Shown here in pieces: positions 8,170 through 15,421 of a DNA stretch of 64,000 nucleotides. Source of the DNA: Proteobacteria bacterium UBA6156. Its GTDB lineage: Bacteria > Pseudomonadota > Alphaproteobacteria > UBA2136 > UBA6156. The notes below the pieces were generated by a model. It saw only the letters and a program-made list of their open reading frames with translations, did no database searches and had not been told where the DNA came from. The stretch is from assembly GCA_002422365.1 (NCBI GenBank), contig DIUO01000036.1, positions 1 through 64,000 of the forward strand, read 5' to 3'. How positions within the stretch are numbered: the stretch's first letter is position 1; the number at the start of each line of letters is the position of its first letter. The translations under genes and the position numbers were made by a program.

Positions 8170-8955
8170 ATGAAATCCCTGCTCACCGCCACCGCCGTCC
8201 TTGTCGCCCTAGGCCTCACCGCCTGGGCGCTGGCGCTGTTCAGCACTTCCCCCCTGCCTGTCACCCTCAGCATCGGCAGCCTTCAACTCCAAACCTCGCT
8301 GCCGGTGGCGGCGGTTGTCGGGCTCATTGTTCTGGTGCTGGCGTTCTACGCCGGGCGGCTGGCGGGCTGGCTGCTACGCCTGCCCCGCACGCTGCTGCAC
8401 ATCCGCCGCCGCAAGGCAGGCCAGCAGCTGGCCCAGGCCTACGCCGCGCTGTTCCTGCACAACACCGCCGCGGCCATGCCGCACCTCGAAGGCTTTCACC
8501 CGGATACCGAAACCCACGCCCTCCTTGCCGACCTTCTCCACCTCGCGGCTCATCTTCAAGCCCACACAATGCCACCCAAGCTCGAGCATCATCTCGCCAA
8601 TCCCATCTCCGCACCCTTAGCCGCCTGGGCCGCCGCCCGCCATGCCGCCACCCAAACCGACTGGCCCGAAGTCGCCCGCCTCACCGCCCTGGGCCGCGAA
8701 CACGCCCCCCGTCACCTGCCGCTGCTGGTGCTCCAGTTCAAAGCGCTGGTCAACCTGGGAGACCCTCAAGCCACCACCCTTCTCCCCGCGCTCAAACCCC
8801 ACCTCAGCACCCCATCATTCCGCCTGCTGACCGAACTCCTGCAAGGCCCAACGGCCCTCACCGCCCGCCCGGTGCTCGATAATCCCTGGGTCACCACCTT
8901 CCAGGCCTGGCTGCCCACCCCGTCGGAAGATCTCCCTGATGAGCCGCACGCCTAA
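8170..8955 (+). CDS. hemY: HemY-like membrane protein (TPR-type)
   Basis: It has 261 residues with two N-terminal membrane helices (about 4-27 and 44-68) followed by the basic segment LLRLPRTLLHIRRRKAG typical of the HemY N-terminal domain, then helical TPR-like sequence (QLAQAYAALFLHNTAAAMPHL). This family (COG3898) lies in heme operons of proteobacteria and is distinct from the Bacillus HemY enzyme. It is shorter than the roughly 400-residue relatives, so the TPR region is reduced. It begins 6 bp after the Mic60-like gene, and its last 17 bases overlap the smr gene. Confidence 0.7.
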   Translation: MKSLLTATAVLVALGLTAWALALFSTSPLPVTLSIGSLQLQTSLPVAAVVGLIVLVLAFYAGRLAGWLLRLPRTLLHIRRRKAGQQLAQAYAALFLHNTAAAMPHLEGFHPDTETHALLADLLHLAAHLQAHTMPPKLEHHLANPISAPLAAWAAARHAATQTDWPEVARLTALGREHAPRHLPLLVLQFKALVNLGDPQATTLLPALKPHLSTPSFRLLTELLQGPTALTARPVLDNPWVTTFQAWLPTPSEDLPDEPHA

Positions 8956-9511
8956 ACCCCCAGCCGACCCGGCCAGCATGGCAGAATGGCTGAAAGAAAC
9001 CGAAACCATCAAACCCCTCGGTGCCAAGGGCCCTACCACTCCAGCCCTCCCCAAAATGCCACCCCCCACTAACCCAGATATCTCTACCCTTCCTTATAAA
9101 CCCAAGCCCATCTTGGGCTGGTTCGATGCCCCGGCCTTTCCCGTCCTTTCCAATACAGCCGACCTCATCTCCGGCCATGCCCCCAACCTCGAGCCTGGCT
9201 TGTTCAAACAGCTCGCCACCGGCAAACTGCGTCCCACCGCTTTGCTCGACCTCCACGGCCTCGGCGAAGGCGACGCCTGGCTGGAGCTGGTCGACTTCCT
9301 CCACGCCTGTGTCGATCAAGACCACCGCACCGCCCTCATCATCCACGGCAAAGGCACCGGCTATGGTCCCCAACGGAATATGGGTGTCATCAAGTTCCAA
9401 ATCGGCAGCTGGCTGGCATCCCATCCCAAAGTCTTGGCCTTCCACACCGCCCAACAGCCCGACGGCGGCACCGGTGCCATCTACGTCTACCTCAAACGTC
9501 CCCAGCGCTAA
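8939..9511 (+). CDS. Smr-domain protein
   Basis: It has 190 residues. A Pro-rich N-terminal half is followed by a C-terminal Smr domain (about 95-188) with the hallmark LDLHGL, then ALIIHGKGTG and the terminal AIYVYLKR strand. Smr domains are small nucleases or nucleic-acid-binding modules related to the MutS2 C-terminus; the specific substrate of stand-alone alphaproteobacterial versions is not established. The start overlaps the hemY-like gene by 17 bases, so translation is probably coupled. Confidence 0.88.
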   Translation: MSRTPKPPADPASMAEWLKETETIKPLGAKGPTTPALPKMPPPTNPDISTLPYKPKPILGWFDAPAFPVLSNTADLISGHAPNLEPGLFKQLATGKLRPTALLDLHGLGEGDAWLELVDFLHACVDQDHRTALIIHGKGTGYGPQRNMGVIKFQIGSWLASHPKVLAFHTAQQPDGGTGAIYVYLKRPQR

Positions 9512-9892
9512 TCATAAATTTAGTCTTTACGGATCATAAGTTACCTTGCTTGTCCCCAAGAGAAACATATTTCATTCCCTGAACCTGGGAAAAGCCTAGG
9601 GATAACTCCTTGAGTTACCCCCAGCCTTTCCCCCACCAGTCACACCAGGGATATCTTCTCTCTTTATAAATCTCATAAACCCTCTTTCTCACACAAAGTA
9701 ACCGTATCTAATATTCTGATCATAATACTATTTCCCAACTTACCCCCACGTCCCCCAGCACAAGACCATACCTTCATTCTCTCTCTTCTCTTTTCATAAA
9801 AAAGTCTTCTCTCTTCGTTGTTCCCCCAAGGCTAGAAAGCGCACCTCAGGTTCCCTCTTGGTTTTTCGGTCAATTCCCTCTATGTTCGGCCC
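9512..9892. other. AT-richer gap upstream of hemE; candidate replication origin
   Basis: About 380 bases without a gene and clearly richer in A+T than the flanks, with tracts such as tttataaatctcataaac and taatattctgatcataata. The Caulobacter Cori and predicted Rickettsiales origins lie directly upstream of hemE, and gene direction flips from leftward (rho, polA, mnmE) to rightward in this neighbourhood. An imperfect palindrome lies at 9587-9633. Two GATCATAA strings occur (9532 and 9719). I found no exact TTATNCACA DnaA box and no CtrA box, which weakens the case. The hemE promoter must also lie here. Confidence 0.4.
9587..9633. repeat. Long imperfect palindrome in the hemE upstream gap
   Basis: A left arm beginning gggaaaagcct and a right arm ending agcctttccc fold into a hairpin with about four interruptions; the tip is taactc-ctt-gagtta. 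It has no T-tract, so it is not an obvious terminator. It could be an interspersed palindromic element, an origin element or a protein-binding site. Confidence 0.6.
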
Positions 9893-10954
9893 ATGCAAAC
9901 CCCTCTCCTCGTCCAGGCCCTTACCCGCCAACCTCTGGTCCGTCCCCCTGTCTGGCTCATGCGTCAGGCCGGGCGTTACTTGCCAGAGTACCAAGCCATC
10001 CGTGCCAAGTTCCCCGACTTCATCCAATTCTGCCTCACACCCGACGCCGCTACCGAAGTCACCCTCCAACCCATCACACGCTTTGGTATGGATGCCGCCA
10101 TCATCTTCGCCGACATCCTCACCATTCCCCATGCCTTAGGCCACAAGGTCACGTTCACCAAGGGTTATGGCCCCCGGGTCGAACCCTTTACCCGCGCCGC
10201 TCAATTAACCGAGATGCAGTTCCACCTGCCAGCTGTTACCAGCGTGCTCAACCCCATCTGCCAAACCATCCGCAATGTCCGTCAGGCCCTGCCCGCCGAC
10301 AAAGCCGTCATCGGCTTCAGCGGCGGTCCCTTTACCTTGGCCTGCTACATGCTGGATAAAAAACCCTCCGAAGGCATCCCCAATACCCTCCTGATGGCCG
10401 AAGAAGACCCTGCCACCTTCCGCGCCCTGCTGGCCACCCTCACCGAAGCCTGCACCACCTACCTCAGCCAGCAAATCCAGGCGGGCGCCAATGCCGTGCA
10501 GGTGTTCGAAAGTTGGGCCCTCGCCTGCCCCGACTATCTCTGGAACATCGCAGTCGAAGGCCCCCTCCTCGCCATCAGCCAGGCCTTGCACCAGCAGCAT
10601 CCGCACACCCCGGTCATTCTCTTTCCCCGGGGGGCCAGCCCTCTCCAACTCCAGCAATTGGCCGGGCAAGCCAACGGCGCTTTCCAGGGCTTATCCCTCT
10701 CAACCGAGGTCTCGATGCCCTGGGCCTGCCACACCCTCCAACCGAAGGTCGCCCTGCAAGGCAACCTCAATCCGCTGCTGACCGAAGGCGACCCCGCCCC
10801 CCTCACCGCCGCCCTCACCGAGCTGCTTAACACCGCCGCCATCAACCCTGGTTACGTGGTCAACCTCGGCCATGGCCTCACGCCCCAAACAAGGCCAGAT
10901 AACGTCCTGCGCCTGGTCGAGCAGGTCAAGGCTTGGCAAGCGCCGCAAGCTTAA
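9893..10954 (+). CDS. hemE: Uroporphyrinogen decarboxylase
   Basis: HemE converts uroporphyrinogen III to coproporphyrinogen III in the cytosol. It has 353 residues, full length. It shows the N-terminal signature PPVWLMRQAGRYLPEY, the catalytic region around FADILTIP (metal-free catalytic Asp), GFSGGPFTLACYM, VQVFESWA and the C-terminal VVNLGHGLTP. No clear ribosome-binding site precedes the ATG, and the coding start matches the family N-terminus. The upstream gap is the origin candidate described above. Confidence 0.97.
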   Translation: MQTPLLVQALTRQPLVRPPVWLMRQAGRYLPEYQAIRAKFPDFIQFCLTPDAATEVTLQPITRFGMDAAIIFADILTIPHALGHKVTFTKGYGPRVEPFTRAAQLTEMQFHLPAVTSVLNPICQTIRNVRQALPADKAVIGFSGGPFTLACYMLDKKPSEGIPNTLLMAEEDPATFRALLATLTEACTTYLSQQIQAGANAVQVFESWALACPDYLWNIAVEGPLLAISQALHQQHPHTPVILFPRGASPLQLQQLAGQANGAFQGLSLSTEVSMPWACHTLQPKVALQGNLNPLLTEGDPAPLTAALTELLNTAAINPGYVVNLGHGLTPQTRPDNVLRLVEQVKAWQAPQA

Positions 10955-10968
10955 GTAGTATTGTCTGC

Positions 10969-11235
10969 ATGAGCACCTGGACCGCCACATCCACTTTCCG
11001 CCGCAGCCGCTGGCCCATGTTGGCCTTGGGCGTGCTGGGCGGCGCTGCCGGCGCCTATCTGCTGTTCGTGCACCTGATGCAAACCTCCGCCCCCTTTGCC
11101 GAATCGGTCGCCCGCCTCAGCCCAGAGCTCGCCAACGCCTTCAGCTGCACCTGCCCCTTCTGTGTCGCCGCCTGCCAGCCGCCGGTGTCCGAGCAAGGCC
11201 TCGGCCGCTTCGACAAAGGCCTCCCCAGTTTCTAA
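10969..11235 (+). CDS. Small membrane-anchored cysteine-rich protein, unknown
   Basis: It has 88 residues: one membrane helix (about 16-36, WPMLALGVLGGAAGAYLLF), then a short tail with four clustered cysteines (CTCPFCVAAC, about 59-68). The spacing recalls metal-binding or redox motifs, but no known domain is recognised. The ATG at 10969 is preferred over a TTG at 10933 inside the hemE end. It may share the hemE transcript, since the gap is 14 bp, and it ends at a strong terminator. Confidence 0.55.
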   Translation: MSTWTATSTFRRSRWPMLALGVLGGAAGAYLLFVHLMQTSAPFAESVARLSPELANAFSCTCPFCVAACQPPVSEQGLGRFDKGLPSF

Positions 11236-11270
11236 AACTATTTCACAACAGCTTTTAATAGTATCGTCTC

Positions 11271-11305
11271 AAACACCAACGCCCCTCCAGGGGGCGTTGG
11301 TGTTT
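11271..11305. terminator. Bidirectional terminator
   Basis: Perfect 15-bp stem aaacaccaacgcccc/ggggcgttggtgttt with a 5-base loop. A-rich and T-rich ends let it work for the rightward small gene and for the leftward gene ending at 11332. Confidence 0.9.
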
Positions 11306-11331
11306 ATAAAACCACTCTTCGCAACTCAGCT

Positions 11332-12696
11332 TTAGCGAGCGTCTTCGGCGGTGCCTTCGGCCACAACATCACATCCTTCATCAATTCTCGCGGCATCGTT
11401 GGTTGGGTCGCTGCGTTCCAGGTGGTAGGTGCCATCACATCCCCACAGTTTGCTGCCCAGGGCCACCTGGTGGGTGGTGGTCGCACGCGGAGTTACCACC
11501 TGTACGGTTTTGCTGCCGTCGGGGTTATGGGTCACGGTCAGGGTGGTCGCGCCGTCGTCACGCACTTCGGTGGACGTGCCTGTGTCGTCGTCCGGATAAT
11601 CCGAGTTCGAGATCGGCGAATACACCTCCGACGTATCTTCCATGCCCAGCACCTTCAGCACATTGGCTGCCAGCATCGGCAGGCCCGTGCTGGTCAGGTT
11701 GCCACTGCCGTTAATCATGTTGGCCATGGCCGTGGGGCCACCGGCGGCATTCACAAACGCGGCCAGATAAGGGTTGGCTGCCATCGCCTGGTTAATCGCG
11801 GCGGTAACGGCTGCGGTGCCAGCACCACTGCCGGCCAGGGCGTCGGGGTTGCCGCCGGAGCATATGTTGGTGTTGTCGATGCCGTTGAATTTGGAAAGGT
11901 AAATGTTGGCAAATTCCTGCGCCGTAATCGTGGCGGCACGCGGGTTGTTGCACCCGCCGCCGGGTATGTTGCAGGCAATGCGACGGTAGGCCTTGCTAGC
12001 AGAAACATTGCCGCACCGCTGCACCACATCCACCGCCCGCTGGTTGCCGCCAAAAGCCAGTTTCATGGCACAGCCGCCACCTTGCTGGTGGAACAAATAA
12101 TACATCCCGGCCGAAGGCAATTGCCCGTTGTTGGCTGCTGCAAACTGGCGGCGGGTGTTGGCGGTGTATTCGCACATACACGCCGCCTGCACGCGCAGGT
12201 CATACAGGCTGCCCTTGGTGCATGAGCGCGTATCAAACTGGAACATCCCCGTATAACCAAACTGGTTCCGTGCCTGAGTGGTGCAGGTGCTTTCCAGTTG
12301 CGCCATTTTAATCGCCGTCCCGGCGGGCAACTGGCACGTGCGGTCAATATTTTCAAAATAGCCGGGGTTAGCTTTGTCAAAGGCGTGGCATTGGCCGCTC
12401 ACATCACACCCGGCTTTGGCGTTGGGGGTGTCGTAACAAGCGGGCACGCACCGCTTCTGAGACTCCGCATTCGTCACAGCCGCATCCGCCAAACTGTCGG
12501 CAGGTTCGGCAGGGGCAACCGTCGCCGGGGCTGGGGTGGCTGGGGTCGCCGCCGGGGTTGCGGGCGGCACCACCCCTCCTAACATGTCGGAGGCTCCGGC
12601 ATCCTGGCCATAGGCGCCAAACCGCGTCTGGGCCTCGGGCGCTTGGAGAACCATCAGGGCCATAAGCCCGGCCATCATCACGGAGTGTATGCTCAT
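11332..12696 (-). CDS. Secreted cysteine-rich lytic-transglycosylase-like protein
   Basis: It has 454 residues: an N-terminal hydrophobic signal-like segment, a Pro/Ala/Thr linker (about 42-66), then a cysteine-rich region. IKMAQLEST...FGYTGMFQFD (about 128-154) resembles the SLT/lysozyme-like core: a catalytic Glu (in QLEST) followed by a GxxGxFQ(F/I) strand. At least ten cysteines suggest disulfides and a periplasmic location. The C-terminal 120 residues are Ser/Thr/Asp-rich with a repeat-like TLTVTHNPDGS stretch. Transglycosylases accompany pili and secretion systems, and a pilus cluster lies 40 kb away, but no direct link is seen. Function is inferred from a short motif only. Confidence 0.5.
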   Translation of the reverse strand: MSIHSVMMAGLMALMVLQAPEAQTRFGAYGQDAGASDMLGGVVPPATPAATPATPAPATVAPAEPADSLADAAVTNAESQKRCVPACYDTPNAKAGCDVSGQCHAFDKANPGYFENIDRTCQLPAGTAIKMAQLESTCTTQARNQFGYTGMFQFDTRSCTKGSLYDLRVQAACMCEYTANTRRQFAAANNGQLPSAGMYYLFHQQGGGCAMKLAFGGNQRAVDVVQRCGNVSASKAYRRIACNIPGGGCNNPRAATITAQEFANIYLSKFNGIDNTNICSGGNPDALAGSGAGTAAVTAAINQAMAANPYLAAFVNAAGGPTAMANMINGSGNLTSTGLPMLAANVLKVLGMEDTSEVYSPISNSDYPDDDTGTSTEVRDDGATTLTVTHNPDGSKTVQVVTPRATTTHQVALGSKLWGCDGTYHLERSDPTNDAARIDEGCDVVAEGTAEDAR

Positions 12697-12776
12697 AGTC
12701 TATAAATAGGGCTTTAATCCCGTTCCTTCAAGGCCTAAAGCTGGTTTCATACTGGTTAACCTGTTAGGAAGCAGCT

Positions 12777-13268
12777 TTAACGCACCATATCCAAATTACG
12801 TTTGGCAATCCAGCCGCGGGCTTGGGGTGTCTCTGCCTCACACAGGGTTCCGGCCTCACCGCTGTCGCGGCACTCGCCCAGGTCAACCACCACTCCGGGC
12901 GCCAGCCGCGCCACCAGGGGGCTGCCCAGGCTGGCATGGCGGCTTAGGTTGGCGGGGGTGGCGCCGCCCACCACGGCGGTGGGCTTGCGGCTCACCATGC
13001 CAATATAAACCCAGCCTTCCTCACCTTCCACATCGCGTATCTTATAATAATTATCATACCGCGCCAGCACATCCACCGGGTATCCGGCGCGCTGGTACAC
13101 CCATAAAATCGGGTACTGGTTGCCCGGCCCGCTGCGCACGTTCACTTCATGTTTTTTCAGGCTGCCAAACCACGGGTAGCCACTGGCGGCATCCTGCGCC
13201 ACGGCTAGCCCAGCCCCCATTATGGCCCAACCCACCATCATTCCCAGCATCAGCGCACGCAGTTTCAT
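12777..13268 (-). CDS. Periplasmic SH3-like domain protein
   Basis: It has 163 residues with a signal peptide (about 1-24, ending GLAVAQ). A bacterial SH3 domain follows, with the typical VNVRSGPGNQYPILWVYQRAGYPV and GWVYIGMVS strands, and a second, weaker half ends in GWIAKRNLDMV. Such SH3_4 proteins are periplasmic and may bind peptidoglycan or proteins. It is common in alphaproteobacteria, where its role is unknown. It stands alone between two leftward genes. Confidence 0.82.
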   Translation of the reverse strand: MKLRALMLGMMVGWAIMGAGLAVAQDAASGYPWFGSLKKHEVNVRSGPGNQYPILWVYQRAGYPVDVLARYDNYYKIRDVEGEEGWVYIGMVSRKPTAVVGGATPANLSRHASLGSPLVARLAPGVVVDLGECRDSGEAGTLCEAETPQARGWIAKRNLDMVR

Positions 13269-13331
13269 GCCGCTACCCTAGCCTACAATTCCCTGCAAGA
13301 AAACCCATCCTAGCGTTCGTATTAAACAGCT

Positions 13332-14873
13332 TTACATCACCCGATACGCCAACGCCTCAGTCAGGTGCGGCTTGCGTATCTCCGCCTCACCGGCAAGGTC
13401 GGCCAGCGTGCGTGCCACCCGCAGCACACGGTGGTAGCCGCGCGCGCTCAGGCCCATCTTGTCGGCGGCGGTGGTCATCAGCTTTTGGCTTTCGGCATCC
13501 AGCGGGCAGAAGGTATCCAGCAACCGCCCGCTCAGTTCGGCATTGCACGTCAGTACCTGGCCTTCCAGTGCCGCAAACCGTTGGGTCTGTATCTCCCGCG
13601 CTTTGGCCACCCGCGCCGCCACCGTGGCGGTTGTGTCTTTGGCAGGCGGCAGGCTCAGGTCGCTCACCTTCACGGCGGGCACACTCACCCGCAGGTCAAA
13701 GCGGTCCAGCAGCGGGCCGCTCAGGCGGGTGGCATAGTCGGCGCCGCAGCCGGGCTGCTTTTTGCAGCCCTTTTGCGGGTCTCCCAAAAAGCCGCAGGGG
13801 CAGGGGTTCATCGCGGCTATCAGCTGAAAACGCGCCGGATACGTCACATGCGCACTCGCCCGGCTAATCGTAATGCTGCCCGTCTCCAGCGGCTGGCGCA
13901 GGGTTTCTAGCACGGTGCGGGGGAACTCCGGCAACTCATCCATAAACAGCACCCCCCGGTGCGCCAAACTCATCTCGCCGGGCTTGGCTTTCAGCCCGCC
14001 CCCGGTCAGCGCCACACTGCTGGCGCTGTGGTGCGGGTCGCGGAAGGGCCGCCGCGTCACCAGCCCGCCCTCGGCCTCGGCCCCCAGCGTTCCGGCCACA
14101 CTGTGGATCATACTCACCTCCAGCGCCTCCGCCGGCGTCAGCGGTGGCAGCAGCCCGGGCAAGCGGGCGGCCAGCATGCTTTTGCCGCTGCCGGGCGGGC
14201 CGCTCATCAGCAGGTGGTGGCCTCCGGCGGCAGCAATCTCGGCCGCGCGCTTGGCACCTTCCTGGCCACGAATATCCGCCACGTCCCCCACCGCCAGTGC
14301 CGGGTTGTTGCGCCTGCCGGGCACCACTGGCGCCAGCAACTCTTCGCCGCGCAGGTGGCGCACCAGCTCAAACAAACTGGCCACACCATACACCGCCATG
14401 CCCCCGCCCAAGCTGCTGCTTTGCCCGGCCCAGGCTGCCTCCGGCCCGTTGGCGGCAGGCACCAGCATCACACGCGCGCCGTGGCTGGCGGCGTGCAAGG
14501 CGGCGGGCAGGCACCCGGCCACGGGCTTCAGGCTGCCGTCCAGCCCCAGCTCACCCATTGCCACCACGCCATGGGCGGCATCATCCGGCACCACCCCAAA
14601 GGCCACCAGCAGCCCCAGCGCAATCGGCAGGTCATAGTGGCTGCCATCCTTGGCCACATCGGCCGGGCTCAGGTTCACCATCACCCGCTTGTCGGGTATG
14701 GCTATCCCCAGGGCATGGAAAGCCCCCCGCACCCGATCCCGGCTCTCCTTCACCGCATTGCTCGGCAGCCCGATAATATAAATCCCCTGCAACCCGCCGC
14801 TTACCTGCACTTCCACCTGCACCGGCAGCCCGTGCAAGCCCTGCAACGCAAGTGTCTGAACCTGAACAACCAT
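13332..14873 (-). CDS. comM: YifB/ComM-family Mg-chelatase-like AAA+ ATPase
   Basis: ComM is a hexameric branch-migration helicase that aids integration of transforming DNA. It has 513 residues, the usual length, when started at the ATG at 14873 (MVVQVQTL); the open frame extends further upstream, but without family similarity. It has an N-terminal Lon-substrate-like domain (IYIIGLPSNAVKESRDRVR), Walker A (GPPGSGKS), the HHSAS loop, Walker B (GVLFMDELPEF), the sensor region AAMNPCPCGF with a C-P-C-G cluster, and RLSGPLLDRFDL. It is broadly distributed, so it does not prove natural competence. Confidence 0.93.
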   Translation of the reverse strand: MVVQVQTLALQGLHGLPVQVEVQVSGGLQGIYIIGLPSNAVKESRDRVRGAFHALGIAIPDKRVMVNLSPADVAKDGSHYDLPIALGLLVAFGVVPDDAAHGVVAMGELGLDGSLKPVAGCLPAALHAASHGARVMLVPAANGPEAAWAGQSSSLGGGMAVYGVASLFELVRHLRGEELLAPVVPGRRNNPALAVGDVADIRGQEGAKRAAEIAAAGGHHLLMSGPPGSGKSMLAARLPGLLPPLTPAEALEVSMIHSVAGTLGAEAEGGLVTRRPFRDPHHSASSVALTGGGLKAKPGEMSLAHRGVLFMDELPEFPRTVLETLRQPLETGSITISRASAHVTYPARFQLIAAMNPCPCGFLGDPQKGCKKQPGCGADYATRLSGPLLDRFDLRVSVPAVKVSDLSLPPAKDTTATVAARVAKAREIQTQRFAALEGQVLTCNAELSGRLLDTFCPLDAESQKLMTTAADKMGLSARGYHRVLRVARTLADLAGEAEIRKPHLTEALAYRVM

Positions 14874-15112
14874 ACATCGTGCATACCATGGAACATCCCA
14901 CCCGACCATCACCCCCGCCACCAGCCCGCCCAAACGGCAACCACAAACCTGCCGCCCGCCAGCTTGCGGCGGGCTTACCAACCCACCAACTCCCCTTGCC
15001 AACCCTCCCCCTCCCCAAGCTAGGGTGGCGCCAGCAGGCCCGCTCCATCTGGGCCCAAGGAACATTACCGACAACTGTCCTATCATTTCATTTGAAAAAG
15101 GGAGACCCTCCT

Positions 15113-15310
15113 TTGAACACTTCCATCAACTCGTCGAGTGCCAACCCTACGGCAAAGTCCAATCTGTCCGCCCCCGTCGCAACGGGAAAGGCTCCTTCCA
15201 AGCGCATATCAGCGGTCATCCTGCTCAGATCTCATGAACATAGAGGCCCTGATGAGGGAGGATTACCCGATGTCACCGAAGCGTACGTTCGCGGCGGTAC
15301 ACGCGACTGA
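15113..15310 (+). CDS. Possible small protein, TTG start
   Basis: A 65-codon frame starting TTG (NTSINSSSANPTAKSNL) with GGAG eight bases upstream and a strong hairpin (15330-15362) just downstream. Codon use is not clearly like the neighbours. An alternative short frame starts at the ATG at 15271 behind GGGAGG but runs through the hairpin. The region could equally be a leader or small RNA between comM and lepA. I do not recognise either product. Confidence 0.3.
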   Translation: MNTSINSSSANPTAKSNLSAPVATGKAPSKRISAVILLRSHEHRGPDEGGLPDVTEAYVRGGTRD

Positions 15311-15329
15311 CCTTATCACGAACAAATCA

Positions 15330-15362
15330 GACCGCCGCGCTTCCTCAAGGAACGCGGCGGTC
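15330..15362. terminator. Strong hairpin upstream of lepA
   Basis: Ten-pair stem gaccgccgcg/cgcggcggtc extended by ttcc/ggaa around a tcaa loop. The downstream sequence is tcgtcattacc, not a good T-run, so termination is probable rather than certain. Confidence 0.55.
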
Positions 15363-15421
15363 TCGTCATTACCATAAAGCAACGCTTCATTTTTCCCCCA
15401 ATCTCTGCTAAACAGCGGCGT

